NCBI GenBank assembly: GCA_022747635.1
Contig: JAKTNV010000006.1
Location: 66,533,590-66,597,589 of the forward strand
DNA: 64,000 nucleotides
Direction: 5' to 3'
Source: Hetaerina americana
Taxonomy: Eukaryota; Arthropoda; Insecta; Odonata; Calopterygidae
Shown: positions 12,813 to 23,804 of the stretch, piece by piece
How the letters are laid out: every line of letters begins with the position of its first letter
How positions within the stretch are numbered: position 1 is the first letter of the stretch
The notes under the pieces: generated by a model
Told to the model about the DNA's origin: nothing
The model's database searches: none
What the model saw: only the letters and a program-made list of their open reading frames with translations
Position numbers and translations under genes: made by a program

Positions 12813-13367
12813 AATAAATTATAAATAAAAAAATAATGGATGAAAACACAACATTTGAGAATTTATTTAAATAAATTTATCACCCATTCCCGTCGCCTGG
12901 AGACCCGAGTTCAAACTTTTTCTTTCTTCTGCCCATAACCCCCGTTCATTCTTCGCGGATCTCCAGGAAGGATCCCCCGAGAGGCCTGTTGTACTCGCCC
13001 CGAAGGTCGACGACGAGTTCGCCGCAACGATAACGATTGTTCCCGCGAGCGCATACTTGGCACACACGGGATTCGGGAGAGATGATCATCGCATGACAGG
13101 AAGGGGAATGGCTCAATGAGCCTGGAGCAGCCAGAGGAGCGTGCGACATAATTGAAAATAGTGCAGAAATTGAAACATGGCACCCAGCCAGGAACGTGGA
13201 GCGACGTAAACGCGCAGCGAAGACTGGACGATGAAAGAACTTTCAAAAGAGATGCGGCATCAACTTTGTTCCTGGGAATTAGTGGGTGAGGGTACTCGTC
13301 AAGACGACGAAATACAAATCAAACGGCACGACGGCTGCAATGTGACCTAGCGTTATTTTTTCTTAAT
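12813..13367. other. gene-free stretch
   Basis: GC is raised between about 12890 and 13260, where overlapping minus-strand frames are open. None resembles a known protein. Confidence 0.35.
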
Positions 13368-13722
13368 ATACCCAGCAAGCCAACTCTAGGGTGTGTGGCA
13401 GGGCTTGAATAAACACCAGAATAATTTTACCCGAACATGACCCTTCCGCGGTCGAATAATATTATTATGATCTCCTGTCGTTCGTGGTAAAAAATTACGT
13501 CTTAAACCTCTCTGTTCTACACTTAATCTCTCTAATTTTATTTACACGATCTCTTCTACCATAGTACGATGTGGGTAATAATACATTTTCAACATCAGTG
13601 CTAAAGAGGCCTCTTTCCAATTTATGCAAGAGCTTCAAATCTGTACTTTAACCTTCGCTCCCTGAGGGATTCTCAGCCTAGCTCCTCTAATATTTTGGGT
13701 ACGTTACTAAGTTTATCATAAC
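13368..13722 (-). mobile_element. LINE-A 3' end, about 355 bp
   Basis: A longer 5'-truncated copy. From the terminal hairpin (degraded as CCCAGCAAGCCAACTCTAGG) it runs through the 3' untranslated region (CGTTCGTGGTAAAAAATTA) into the complement of the last ORF codons (ACACTTAATCTCTCTAAT, then TCTTCTACCATAGTACGATG) and stops near TTTTGGGTACGTTACTAAG. It is colinear with the copy at 16137-16500. Confidence 0.9.
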
Positions 13723-14029
13723 ACCGGCTTAAAAATCAATCTCCAACTAGTTTACATAATTCTGTCTCGAATCAAATGTTGCCAGGTTTTGGTACGAGAA
13801 CTTTGTAGAAGCAGAACGCACGTAGTAACGCTCACGTGAAGACACGGATTATTACGATCTGATCTCCCTAACCCTGATAGTCACCACTATACATAGTTGA
13901 TGACAGTAGTAATTTGAATCTGGGTGCTGGCGGATTCGACTGTTGCCGATGGTTTTCCACGCGAGGACTTCCGAATGACGGATTTATCACGCTATTCCGA
14001 TTCCTGCTTGAATACACTGGGGGCCGCTT

Positions 14030-14165
14030 GCATGGTACTACTTCACCCGTCTGAAGGGACGTTAATCTTTATGACCCTTTGGCGCCTTTCAATAAGAGAA
14101 CATTTGTGACGACGCCTGACCTCTCTTAATCCTTACTCCGCTCCCCAAATCCCTATCCCCCCCTA
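14030..14165 (+). mobile_element. SINE-B tail fragment
   Basis: CCCGTCTGAAGGGACGTTAA, then CCCTTTGGCGCCTTTC and CGACGCCTGACCTCTC parallel the tail module of the complete SINE-B at 51935-52240 (CGTCCGTCGGATGGGACGTT and onwards). The tRNA-like head is not recognisable. The shared tail alone supports the call, and the divergence suggests an old copy. Confidence 0.65.
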
Positions 14166-16136
14166 CCCCCCCTCCCCAAATACCAGTCTATCCGCACAGC
14201 CGAAAATGCCCTTGGCTTTCACTCGCCTCCTCTAATTAGCAAAAGCTAACCGATTTTGTGGATTATGTATTTAATGGAGTTATGTCATCTACTAAACCGT
14301 AAGAATGAATCTTTTACCGTGCGAGGAAATAGTGCTTCGAATAGACTCACTTTTTCGCGGCTTTCTTAAGTTATTTTGTTTCAACAACGCCATCATCAAC
14401 GAACCAATTCCCGGGGACAACCAAATGCGAATGCGAAATATTTGTTTTAACTTGTACATCGAAAGGAAAAACGATACTAAAAATATATTTATAATAAAAC
14501 CATTAACGTCTTGAAATCATATCTGAACGACGCTTGAATCCATCTATGAGAGGATTGATCTGAGAAGAAATTTTAAGAGCTGAATTTGTTATTTTCGCTG
14601 GCCAAAGTATTTGCCTGAAAACCCAAAAGTCGTTTGACCGAATCTCGCCCAGGGCACCCATAAAATATAGCCTTGTAATAGTTTAGCTGGAAACATTCGG
14701 AGATCGAAATGGCCTTGATCGTAACAATATCGCAAAACCTCAATTCCACAATTTTGGAGAAATTTAACCACGCATTCAAAAAGTCTCCTTACATACGTGC
14801 GAGCATTTCCTACTTCTTGCGAGTGGTTGCTGTGCATGCTAAAATGCATTTAAGTTGAACTATAAAAAGCGAAGGAACAAAGAAATTATATCATGATGAC
14901 GAGAAATAGCTTAGAGGAGACCTGGATAGGTCATTATAAACTTAGATTAATATTGTTTTTGGTAAGTAGCGAATACGACATTTAGAGAATTTGAATAGCT
15001 TATGTTCGGTAGTCCTTCACAACTTTTTGCCAATTCATTTTGTTACATATTAACTCTGTTTTAACTTTAAACTAATGTTTTTTATCATAGCTGGTTAAAT
15101 TCAAAATAACTTACCCCGTAAGTTGGAATAAGTCGTCAATGAATCAAGGCAAGTTATTGTTATCGTAAATATTAATAATTTTAACACATACATCTTGGAA
15201 TCGAAATGAAGAAAATGAAAAGAGAACATATTTAAGAAAGTATTGTTCGAGCAGCACTGTAAATGAAACCGTATGACTATACATTACAAAATCAAAAATA
15301 TTGCCATTTTTTTAAATGGTAATACAAACAAATTCCAATGGAATAGGAATAGGGTATTATGGAAAAAATCTCTTAATTGCTGCAAGTCTCAATAAACAAC
15401 ACCAAATCAGAACATTACATTCACGAAAACCAGCCATCTGAAAAGCACAAGCCATGTAAGTTGTTAACTGTAACAAACTAATCCCGAATGTAGTGTAACA
15501 ACCTCGGAACACAATTTAAAATACCATTCGGAAATCACGCTTAGGACGAAATCAATGATTGAATCAAAATAAAAAGGCAGCTAGTCGTTACCCTGGTGAA
15601 GTAACGAATAAACAATACATTGATTCGTATTTCCAAAAAATGGTTTTGAACAATGTGGAGGTCATTCAATTTTGCCACACGGAAACAGAAAAACCTGAAT
15701 AAAAACCGTTAATTTAAATTTCTTTCAGCACTATTAGTTATAATGAATATTAAGACGCTAACCACGTGCTTGGAATATACTGCTCCAGCAGACACATTTA
15801 AACAGAGTACAACTCAACAATCTACCCCTTGTAACAACCCACACCCGTTTCCCTATACATGGTCTCTCACCAGCGAATTGAGAAAATAAGATCCAGCTTT
15901 CACACTCTGGCATGTTCACAAATATTTTGAAGCTTTTCAATTGACTGAGCATAGTCTCTCTTATAGATTCGTCCTTATTTTCCCAACTTAATAACGAAAT
16001 GTTATTCAACCACATCAAAACCGAGTCTTTCAACGGAATATCCCATGATGCTCGAATGTCCAATCCTTTGTGTTTCACACCCTGACCAAAATAAGCAGCT
16101 TTAATTTCTCAGTTCATAACTTATTTATTTATTTAT
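14166..16136. other. gene-free stretch
   Basis: Nothing recognised. C runs at 14157-14175. The 106-aa minus-strand frame at 15758-16078 was checked as a possible downstream cotransporter exon but has no hydrophobic helix pattern and no SLC12 motif. Confidence 0.4.
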
Positions 16137-16500
16137 GTACCCTGAAACCACCACCAGGGTGTTTGGCAGGGGGTGAATACACACCAGACTAATTTTACCC
16201 GAATATGACCCTACCGCGGTTGGACAATATTATTATGAATTATGAATTATGAATTACCTTCGGGGAAAAAATGACATTTTAAATCTATCTGTTCTACACT
16301 TAGTCTCTCTAATTTTATCGACATGATCTCTCCTACCGTAGCACGATGGGAGTAATAATACATTTTCAACATCACTGTTAATGAAAAACCCCTTCCAACT
16401 TATGCAAGAGCTTCAATCTGTAATTTAACCTTCGCTCCGTTAGGGATTCCCAGCCTAGCTGCTCTAATATTTTGGGTACGCCACTAATTTTATCATTAAA
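16137..16500 (-). mobile_element. LINE-A 3' end, about 365 bp
   Basis: Preceded by TTATTTATTTATTTATG (complement of the A-rich tail), then the terminal hairpin (ACCCTGAAACCACCACCAGG), the 3' untranslated region and the complement of the C-terminal codons, ending near TTTTGGGTACGCCACTAA. Same endpoint region as the 13.4-kb copy. It contains a local ATTATGAATT triplication at about 16232-16255. Confidence 0.9.
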
Positions 16501-17107
16501 ATGCATTATTATTGGCAAAACAGGAAGCTATGAATGCGAAAAGGCAAGAAATGAAGAAATATCCAGTGAAACACCGGAAATAAAATTTGATTGTTCACCA
16601 GTAGTTGAAGAAAGTAGCTCTTAAATTGTAAAAAAAAGAGTAATTCACAATTATTAAGCGAATGAAGTTAACAACTGGTCTTCCGAAGAATGTCTCCTTC
16701 TTGCAAGATATTTTTTCTATTCGTCATTGTACCTGTGCAATGCATTTCCGGGAAAGCATCAATCAAGCAGGATCCTCCTTCCCGCGATTCACCTGATCCG
16801 TTTCATGAGAGGACATTGTGAGAAAAACTGGCGGATGTTGACTGAATTTTTTTCCCTTTGGGAAACGTGAAGGGCGTGTTAAATACCTTTCCGTCAATTA
16901 GCGGCATCTGCGCCGTGCACGGGACAATTCTTCGAACGGTTACTTTCAGAAGTAAACCCTTATCATCACAACTCCCTATTTCTATTGAAAAAATATTCAA
17001 GCCTTGAAATAGTGTGCGACAAGTATGCTTCAGAACACAGATTCGTCGAATGATAATCCGGTGCTCTCTATATACACTTCCCCTTTATTCAAAGAGATTT
17101 TGGTTCA

Positions 17108-17152
17108 AACACCCTGCCACACACCCTAACGGTGGCACGCAGGGTACAAAAT
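17108..17152 (+). mobile_element. LINE-A terminal hairpin fragment
   Basis: Only the last 45 bases remain: ACCCTGCCACACACCCTAAC, then GGTGGCACGCAGGGTAC, followed by the A-rich tail AAAATAAATAAAAAAATAAA. This very short copy shows where the element ends. Confidence 0.8.
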
Positions 17153-19152
17153 AAATAAAAAAATAAAGGAACCAGTTTGGTGAAATTTAAAACATAGTAA
17201 AAAATAATTGAAAAGTAATTTCAAAGCACACCGTTAGTTGAACAATATATGCTGATGGACAGAGGAACTTATTCGATAGTTTCACGTTCATCTTCGAGAA
17301 AGAATTTTGCGCATTATTTTTCGGTCCATAGGAGTAGCTCGTTAGATAGCATTCTATAGTCATCCTACTTTCACCATGAAATAAATGCCTCACAGAACGA
17401 CAAAAATATCATTTATATTTGGTTACGAAACCACTGGCATGAGGATGAAGAATTTAAAGTTCCAATAGTATTACATTATTTAAGAAAGCAAACTTCGTGT
17501 TTCATTCAAAATTCTGCAACCCTCAGCGGTAATCTTAAGAGGGGTGACATGATTCTCAGCCTTAGAAGTCAACTTGATGAAAATTCGAAGTCACGATTTG
17601 TAACACTTCACTGAATGAGGTCCTTAAATTTCGAGAACATGAAACGGAACTTATACAGATTTCGAGCGAAAAATAACACATATCGTGATTCCAGAAATAT
17701 CTTAATTTTTCATTTCATCGACACGTAAAACTTTACAAAAGATCGTAACACGCAAGAAGCACAAAGTTTCTGATCGATGTTATTAGTAAATATTATGTTT
17801 TGCTGCCGATGATGAAAAAAACGCACTGAGCACACCCTAATTTGGATAGATCAATTTCAACTTCACGTAAATCTTAACTCCTTTATTTCATGAGAATTTA
17901 AAAAGGATTGAAGAGAACGCACGTTTTAGTAGCCCTTGGTTATCCTTTAGATAACGAAGGGCTAAAAAATACACCACGTGCATAAATATAGTTCAAAAAG
18001 ACTAATATCTGTTGGCAACTTTGATGACACTTTATACATATTCATCCGTATTTGAGGATATAATAGACTTTCTTGGGATAAAAATTCTTAGGGCAAATTA
18101 CGCTATATTAACAATTTTCTAATAGGCGATAGGAAAAGATTGACGGTAGAATACAAGTTAAAATAAAAACAGGGAAATTTGTGCAATCTTTTCACACAGG
18201 AAACGAGACTATGACATTGAACTCTTGAAAGCCGGTCCCTTCTATCCTTCCTCAAGTGAAAAGACTCCGGGAGATACAACACGTCTCTGGAAGAAATTCA
18301 GCCCATAGAGGCAGGTTGCCTGCCGCATCCTAGAATAGGACAACAGTACGATGGAAGTGGTGCATGTGAGATTTCAAGTTATGTCGCGTGGTATTTTCGT
18401 CGTGATTTCCAGGTTGCGCTTTGGGATTCAGGAAAGCAGTTTCAGCGTAAGTAAAAGTCAACGGGAACTAATCAGCATATTCATTTCGTTGGTCAAACAG
18501 ATATTCCACCATACATTTTTTTAGGGCTGAATGGAAAGTAGGTGCCGGGAACGGGACTTATCATTTGATATAAGGCGGGAGGTTTAAAATTAAAGAAAGC
18601 AAAGGCGTTTGCCATCTACACTGGAATCCGAAAAAATTCAACCGCTATGTTTTACTAGTTGTGAAAATATAAGCAAATTATTCCGTGAGTTTCGATAAAA
18701 ACGTTTCTGGATTTAAACGAACATTAACAATTAATATAATACATTTGAAGATCTAACGAATCCATATTGAATCATTTGCACGTTGACGAGTCTGCCACAG
18801 ATGAGAACCTGCCCTGAAACCGAAAACGTAACTTAGAAGCCGGCGTCACATGCGCACTCTTGTAAATGTTTTGTTTAAAAGTCTTTCCGAATGTCACCTA
18901 AGCGTAACATTGAAAGTTCATGATTTATCCCTCAAATAGTACATTCAGAAGCATTTCGCACAAAAAAGTAGCACGCTTTTATTTCTACAAGTTGTTTACA
19001 TGATTCCATTGGATATTACCAAAGTCGTTAACTCTTTTTATACCATTGTTATACTTAGGCACCGAGTGAAGAAAATACACACGCTGAGTGTAGAAAACAC
19101 ACGAAAACATCTCAGATATGATAACATTTGGACACCAAAAACATTCACATAC
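17153..19152. other. probable intron sequence of the minus-strand SLC12 gene
   Basis: Immediately downstream (minus strand) of the cotransporter exon's splice donor, so intronic by inference. No exon, SINE or LINE recognised; open frames are short. A small perfect-looking hairpin lies at 17930-17964. Confidence 0.5.
17930..17964. repeat. small inverted repeat (15-nt arms, 5-nt loop)
   Basis: TAGCCCTTGGTTATC at 17930-17944 pairs with GATAACGAAGGGCTA at 17950-17964 around a CTTTA loop, with one G-G mismatch. Too short to be an animal miRNA precursor and without a protein context, so it may be chance or a remnant of a small element. Confidence 0.6.
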
Positions 19153-19497
19153 CTTTTCATGGAACACAGCTTCATGCAGTTCATCCAAAGTCGGACGGTG
19201 GGCATGGACCGATTGGAGATCTCTGTAGTTCTCAGCCCTGGGAAGTGCTTCCCTTGTCAGTTGTCCTAAGCTTTTGGCATAGCGAGTATCATACACGTAT
19301 GTATTGTACTGCTGCTGCGCCGACAGCACGGTGTCTCCTGCGGGGACAGATCCGTTATTCTCCTTGTCACCTGCATCAGCCTCGTTGTCTCCTACTTTTG
19401 CCACTTGAAAACGACCCGAGCTGTTTCTTGAGTCAATTAACAAATCCTGAAGTTCATGAGGATCCCCCGAGTTGCGATTACTGTTGCCACTCGGCAT
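19153..19497 (-). CDS. Na-K-Cl cotransporter (SLC12 family), first coding exon
   Basis: First 115 codons of an electroneutral cation-chloride cotransporter, a plasma-membrane protein that carries Na+, K+ and Cl- into cells. The start is the ATG at 19497-19495; the frame upstream opens only from a non-ATG codon. Residues 29-32 are RFQV, the RFxV motif that docks SPAK/OSR1 (Fray) kinases. Residues 66-92 contain TRYAKSLGQLTREALPRAE and the NYR that follows, which line up with the regulatory phospho-threonine segment of vertebrate NKCC1; residues 101-108 are RPTLDELH, a conserved block before the first membrane helix. The frame then runs into a GTATGT donor (GT at 19152-19151) exactly after codon 115, giving a phase-0 intron. 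The membrane domain lies beyond, at lower coordinates, and no other exon is visible in the window. The closest type is NKCC-like rather than KCC-like (family knowledge); the exact paralogue is not determined. Confidence 0.9.
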
Positions 19498-20407
19498 TTT
19501 GACGAAAATCGGGACCGTTACCCTCTTATTCGAAATCACTAACGTCGATGGTCACGGAACATGTAACTTCGGGCCAAACATCGCGCGGCAAGGTTTTATA
19601 TGTGTGTTCTACACAGAGTGCAGCACTCTCCATTCACGAAGTTCAGAAAGTAGACGAAGAGAGCGCGTCATTTATTTCACGTCAAGAACAACAGATGGCC
19701 GCGTTATCAGCAGCAGACGGCGCAAGTCATCGAATCTTTGTATGCTCGGAGTACGACTTATACATTTCTATTTGTCGAGAAAAGGAGTCCAGTTAAATAA
19801 CTAGTGGTCGGTAGTATTCTTTTTAGAATCAAATTTTATTTATTCTATCGTAAAGATTACAATTTATATTTATTTACGTAGCAAATACAGTATTGGCCGT
19901 AATATCCATATCTATAAGTCCAATGATTAACTTCGGTATTCCCGTTTTCAAATGTTTACCAGTCATCAATTAATCCTGAAGAGAACGTATTTACATCCTA
20001 AAATCATCAGTAATAACGATCAGTTCCTATTTATGTTGTGGTAATTGAACGTTTAGTTTTATATATATGAATGTCATAGCGGTAAACGCTGAGGGTGAAT
20101 ATTCCAATGATTTAGTAGTAAAATACGGCAAATTGTAATTTCGAAAATCATAATATTAATGTAAACTAGTGCAAATATCATTTTTGCGGAATAATTAAGT
20201 GCGATTAGAAATGGTATGGCTCACTCTTCCACATTAATGCATTATAGGACATTGATGCGTCTCTCAATAATTTTGAGTTGTGAACAGAGAGTGTAAATAT
20301 TATTTCCTTTTAGACAAAGGAAAGGTTATGTTATATCTTCGGAAGAAGTAAAACCAGTTAGCTGATTTTTCTAAGGCACTGTTTGAAACTATTGGTTTTT
20401 GTTGCAG
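19498..20407. promoter_or_regulatory. head-to-head intergenic region, candidate bidirectional promoter
   Basis: Separates the minus-strand cotransporter start (19497) from the plus-strand NAXD start (20431). The first 300 bases or so are GC/CG-rich compared with the AT-rich remainder, as expected for 5' untranslated or promoter DNA. No TATA box is obvious for either gene. The end of this stretch, TTGGTTTTTGTTGCAG with the AG at 20406-20407, looks like a splice acceptor, so NAXD probably has an upstream non-coding (or leader) exon within this interval or inside the cotransporter's 5' region. An 82-aa plus frame at 19548-19796 matches no family; it could be part of that exon but has no direct support. 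Confidence 0.6.
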
Positions 20408-20418
20408 AAAAAGGCTAT

Positions 20419-20430
20419 ATGCAATTTTAG
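20419..20430 (+). promoter_or_regulatory. three-codon upstream ORF abutting the NAXD start
   Basis: ATG CAA TTT TAG sits directly against, and in frame with, the ATG at 20431. If the exon begins at 20408 this uORF is inside the mature 5' leader. Such stop-start junctions can reduce initiation at the next ATG or steer ribosomes to a later one, here Met19 at 20485. Function is inferred from position alone. Confidence 0.55.
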
Positions 20431-21435
20431 ATGATAATTCCAACTAGTCGCCAGCGAACTGGACAGCTACTACTCAGAGCCCTCATGGCATCGTCAAATT
20501 TGAAGCATTCAAGTGCTACCGGCAAGGATGCTGCCAAAGTAGAGGAAAAGCCACAGGTATGGCTGAAGCAGTTACATGAGTGCATGCCCTCCTTGACCGC
20601 ATCTCTTCACAAAGGCCAGTCGGGAAGGATAGGAATAGTTGGTGGTTGTGATGAGTATACTGGTGCACCATATTATTCGTCAATGACAGCTCTCCGTTGT
20701 GGTGCCGATCTGGTACACATATTTTGCACACCCTCTGCCGCTCCTGTCCTCAAATCCTATGGCCCAGAAGCCATCGTTCATGGTATTTTAAAAGGAGGGT
20801 CCGTTGAAAAAGAAGCTCGTGAATGGCTTTCTCGTCTTCACTGCCTCGTTCTGGGCCCTGGGATGGGTCGTGACCCGGAAGTGCTAGAATCAGCAGTTTC
20901 TATCGTCAAAACGGCGAAAGACTTGTCTCTCCCCCTGGTTGTAGATGCCGATGGCCTGTGGCTTGCTCTAAAACATCCACATCTTATGGCTTCCTGGCCC
21001 AATGGGAAAATAGTGTTCACGCCTAATGTTATGGAATTTTCTCGCCTAGCTTCAATGTTTGAGGTGGAGACTGTTGAAGAATTAGCCAAGTCATTCAGCG
21101 GAACTGTCCTGCTGAAGGGTAAAATTGACTACATAGCTTCGCCAAAGGGTGGAGTTATCGTATGTGGTACCGGTGGTAGTGGAAGACGGTGTGGTGGGCA
21201 GGGAGATGTGCTCTCTGGTGCCCTTGGTGTATTCCTCAACTGGGCTTGTCAGTGGGAACATAGTGAAAACAGTGCCCCCTTTGGTGATCCTACCTTGCTG
21301 GCTGCTTATGGTGCTTGTAGGTTGGTCAGAGAATGCAACATGCTTTCCTTCCAGAAGAACAAAAGAAGTACATTGACCATGGATATGCTGTCTGAAATTC
21401 ACCACTCCTTTGCGATTCTTTTTGAAGGAGAGTGA
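20431..21435 (+). CDS. Naxd: ATP-dependent (S)-NAD(P)H-hydrate dehydratase
   Basis: 334-aa enzyme of metabolite repair that uses ATP to dehydrate S-NAD(P)HX, the damaged hydrate, back to NAD(P)H; it works with the epimerase NAXE in cytosol and mitochondria. It has the ribokinase-like fold: RIGIVGGCDEYTGAPYYS from residue 66 and RCGADLVHIF from residue 89 near the N terminus, GPGMGRD at 142-148, VDADGLW at 171-177, FTPNVMEF at 196-203, and the nucleotide-binding/catalytic signature GRRCGGQGDVLSG at 251-263 with Asp259. Length is close to the animal family (about 340 aa), so it looks complete. The first 30 residues have arginines but no acidic residue, compatible with a mitochondrial presequence; Met19 (20485) would give a shorter cytosolic form. 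An in-frame TAG precedes the ATG at 20431, so no upstream exon can extend this frame. The whole coding sequence is one exon, unusual for an animal NAXD; intron loss or an adopted retrocopy are both possible. Confidence 0.95.
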   Translation: MIIPTSRQRTGQLLLRALMASSNLKHSSATGKDAAKVEEKPQVWLKQLHECMPSLTASLHKGQSGRIGIVGGCDEYTGAPYYSSMTALRCGADLVHIFCTPSAAPVLKSYGPEAIVHGILKGGSVEKEAREWLSRLHCLVLGPGMGRDPEVLESAVSIVKTAKDLSLPLVVDADGLWLALKHPHLMASWPNGKIVFTPNVMEFSRLASMFEVETVEELAKSFSGTVLLKGKIDYIASPKGGVIVCGTGGSGRRCGGQGDVLSGALGVFLNWACQWEHSENSAPFGDPTLLAAYGACRLVRECNMLSFQKNKRSTLTMDMLSEIHHSFAILFEGE

Positions 21436-21578
21436 TTATGACTTCACTCTGAACTGCAAAGTCCTGTTGAACGTGCCTGACATGCCCCTGGAAGAGTTAT
21501 TTTCATTGATTTCAAAATAATATTGGTTAAGAAATGAGAATGTTTTCCTCAAGGGTAAATATACACTTTATAAATAGT

Positions 21579-21584
21579 AATAAA
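21579..21584 (+). terminator. candidate poly(A) signal for NAXD
   Basis: First AATAAA hexamer after the NAXD stop, about 145 bases downstream, followed by a T-rich stretch (CTTTTTCTTAC). Because CpG depletion continues for another 7.5 kb, a longer 3' untranslated form is also possible; more AATAAA hexamers occur farther on (for example near 26443). Confidence 0.4.
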
Positions 21585-23804
21585 CTTTTTCTTACATTTT
21601 TATTGGATCATATTGTAATGAGTATTACATTAAATGATTTTTGTGCAAGATTTGTCTTAAAAGTTCTTTTGACTACAACAATATATTATATGTCATGTAT
21701 TATTACCTTTTGTGGCCTTGCTCCCAAAATAATTCTAAACACCTTCAATAACTGTGATCAGTGTGAAATGCCTTGTTCATATATATTTCAGGTTAATGGA
21801 GCATTATCTGCAGCAGAAATGAGTTTTTAGCATCCCATCCAACAAGATATTAATCCTGAGAGGTCTTGAAAGTAGCCACCTAATGTACACATGTCACTCA
21901 AAATGCCAAACAGGAAAGATAACATTGGCTTGCTGTTTTCAGATTTAAATGAAATTACATGACAATTTTTTCTTTGAGTTGAAAATCATTTTTGCACCCT
22001 GAAACCCAGTTTCCTCCCATCTTCCCTCCATGCCCAGAGAATTTTCAATTGGGGATAGTGATGCCTTGTCTTTAGGTCTGGATAAAGAATGCAATTCTTG
22101 CTTTCAGTCATTGTGGTTATTTTGTCAATATGGTGTCTCTGATGGAACTGGCGTTTGGATGTATAACAATATACACACCCTCAATGTTATCACTGCAGAA
22201 AACAACATAAATGCCCAACTATTTCCTTTGGGTTAAAATGCCATTGTTTGAAGGCAACTTTATGTCATCCTTTACACATTGCTTAAACTGGGTGATCCCA
22301 CTAATTTGCAAGTCCTTGGCAGCCCTCGAGTGAATATAATGTAGGGTTACTGTATATAAATTTGTGTATATTGTTTTGAAATACCAATTATTGTCAGTCA
22401 TTTATTTTTTAGTATAAAATATTTGATTCCATAATTTATTGTGCAGTTATGATAGTTCTGTATATTATTTGAATATATTGATTCAAGTACCAATATTCTT
22501 TCCTTCATGAACACTGCTTTAAAGGAAAAACAATTTTATCATTCTAATGACTAATCCCAAAGTTTTATGCTATTAACATGTTTACAGATTAATTTCGCTG
22601 AGCTTTCGCTATCTCAAATATTCATCAAGTGAGCATGTAATATGCTCAAATGAGTTAGTTCTCTATACATTTAATAATGAGAAATGTTGTGTATAAAAAA
22701 TTTGCCAGTAGAATAGGCCAATAAGGAAGATAGCTCGGTGATGTCAAATTCCCCAGCCCTGGTTAATATACAGGGTGGTTGGATAGCAATGCTGAAGAGT
22801 TTCATGTTTGTCAACTTAACAACTGCTTTTGTGGTAATATAGTGTTGTCAAATGAAGGAATTAAAAAAGTGAAGATGAGGTTTTTTCACCTACTTAATAG
22901 AATTGTATCAATTAAAACTTAGAACTTCCTAAACTAGTCAAAACAAGCTTAGCTTCTATTTTGATCCTGGTGGACCAATTTTCAGGTCTCTATGTAATAT
23001 GTATTATAATATTCTTTTCTCTCCTAAGACTTCATTATCCCATGCTGCCAGTCTTGGCATTAAAAAGACAGAGTTACTGCTGTTTTTGCCTTTTCAAGCT
23101 TTCCATAATTTGTGATATCACCCAGATAAGCTCAGGATTTTGGAAAACCCTCTTCGTTTATTTGCAGCCTTCTTCTTTCCCTCCAGTTGGCTCTGCCATC
23201 CAAGCAGTCCACCCTTTCTCCGCCCTAGAACTCTTCCTTTATATGATGGGTAATACCTTTGCTTTGGATTTTTTGCGTCATTTTCTCTTGCCTATTTTGC
23301 AAAAATCCAAACTGGTCGTGGTAATTTTTTGTAAATATCCTGTGGCATATAATATTTTTTTGGAACTCTTGGGAAATATGAGATAAAATTATGTAAAATA
23401 TTAAATAGTGCCTTACTTTCAAGAATTTCGTTGTTAGGATGAAAAGTATACTGGCCTCACATTACTAATAAGTATAATTGAATACCAGCCTCTCCCTAAA
23501 AGTAATCAATCATTTAATATGATGAAATTTTCTTCTTTTCACCTTAGTTCCATTATCACCAATTCCCAAGTACAAGATACAGTTTAAGTCCCCACTAGCA
23601 ATGGTTCCCATTAACAAGTAAAGGATTAGCATATTTTAGAACACGTTGCATTTAGTGTTCAGAAAGTAAATAGTAACCAATAAAAATGAGATACATGATA
23701 CATATTTGGCAAGAAATAGTTGTTTTCATAATAATTATAGATTTAAACATGTTAACAGTAATGTTTGGTATGGGGTATTTATGTGATAAAACATGCACAC
23801 AGTC

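Noticed and set aside
15758..16078. Possible second exon of the cotransporter gene on the minus strand
   Set aside because: No transmembrane pattern and none of the SLC12 membrane-domain motifs.
17930..17964. microRNA precursor
   Set aside because: 15-bp stem and 5-nt loop are too small for an animal miRNA hairpin.
19000..19502. Plus-strand frames (89 and 124 aa) opposite the cotransporter exon
   Set aside because: Antisense shadows; the minus strand has the conserved SLC12 blocks and a splice donor at the right phase.
21091..21405. 104-aa minus-strand frame inside NAXD
   Set aside because: Antisense of a confirmed coding sequence, with no motif.
22961..23386. 141-aa hydrophobic plus-strand frame downstream of NAXD
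   Set aside because: Composition follows T-rich DNA, no family resemblance, and the start codon context and splice signals are not convincing. Not enough to call a membrane protein.
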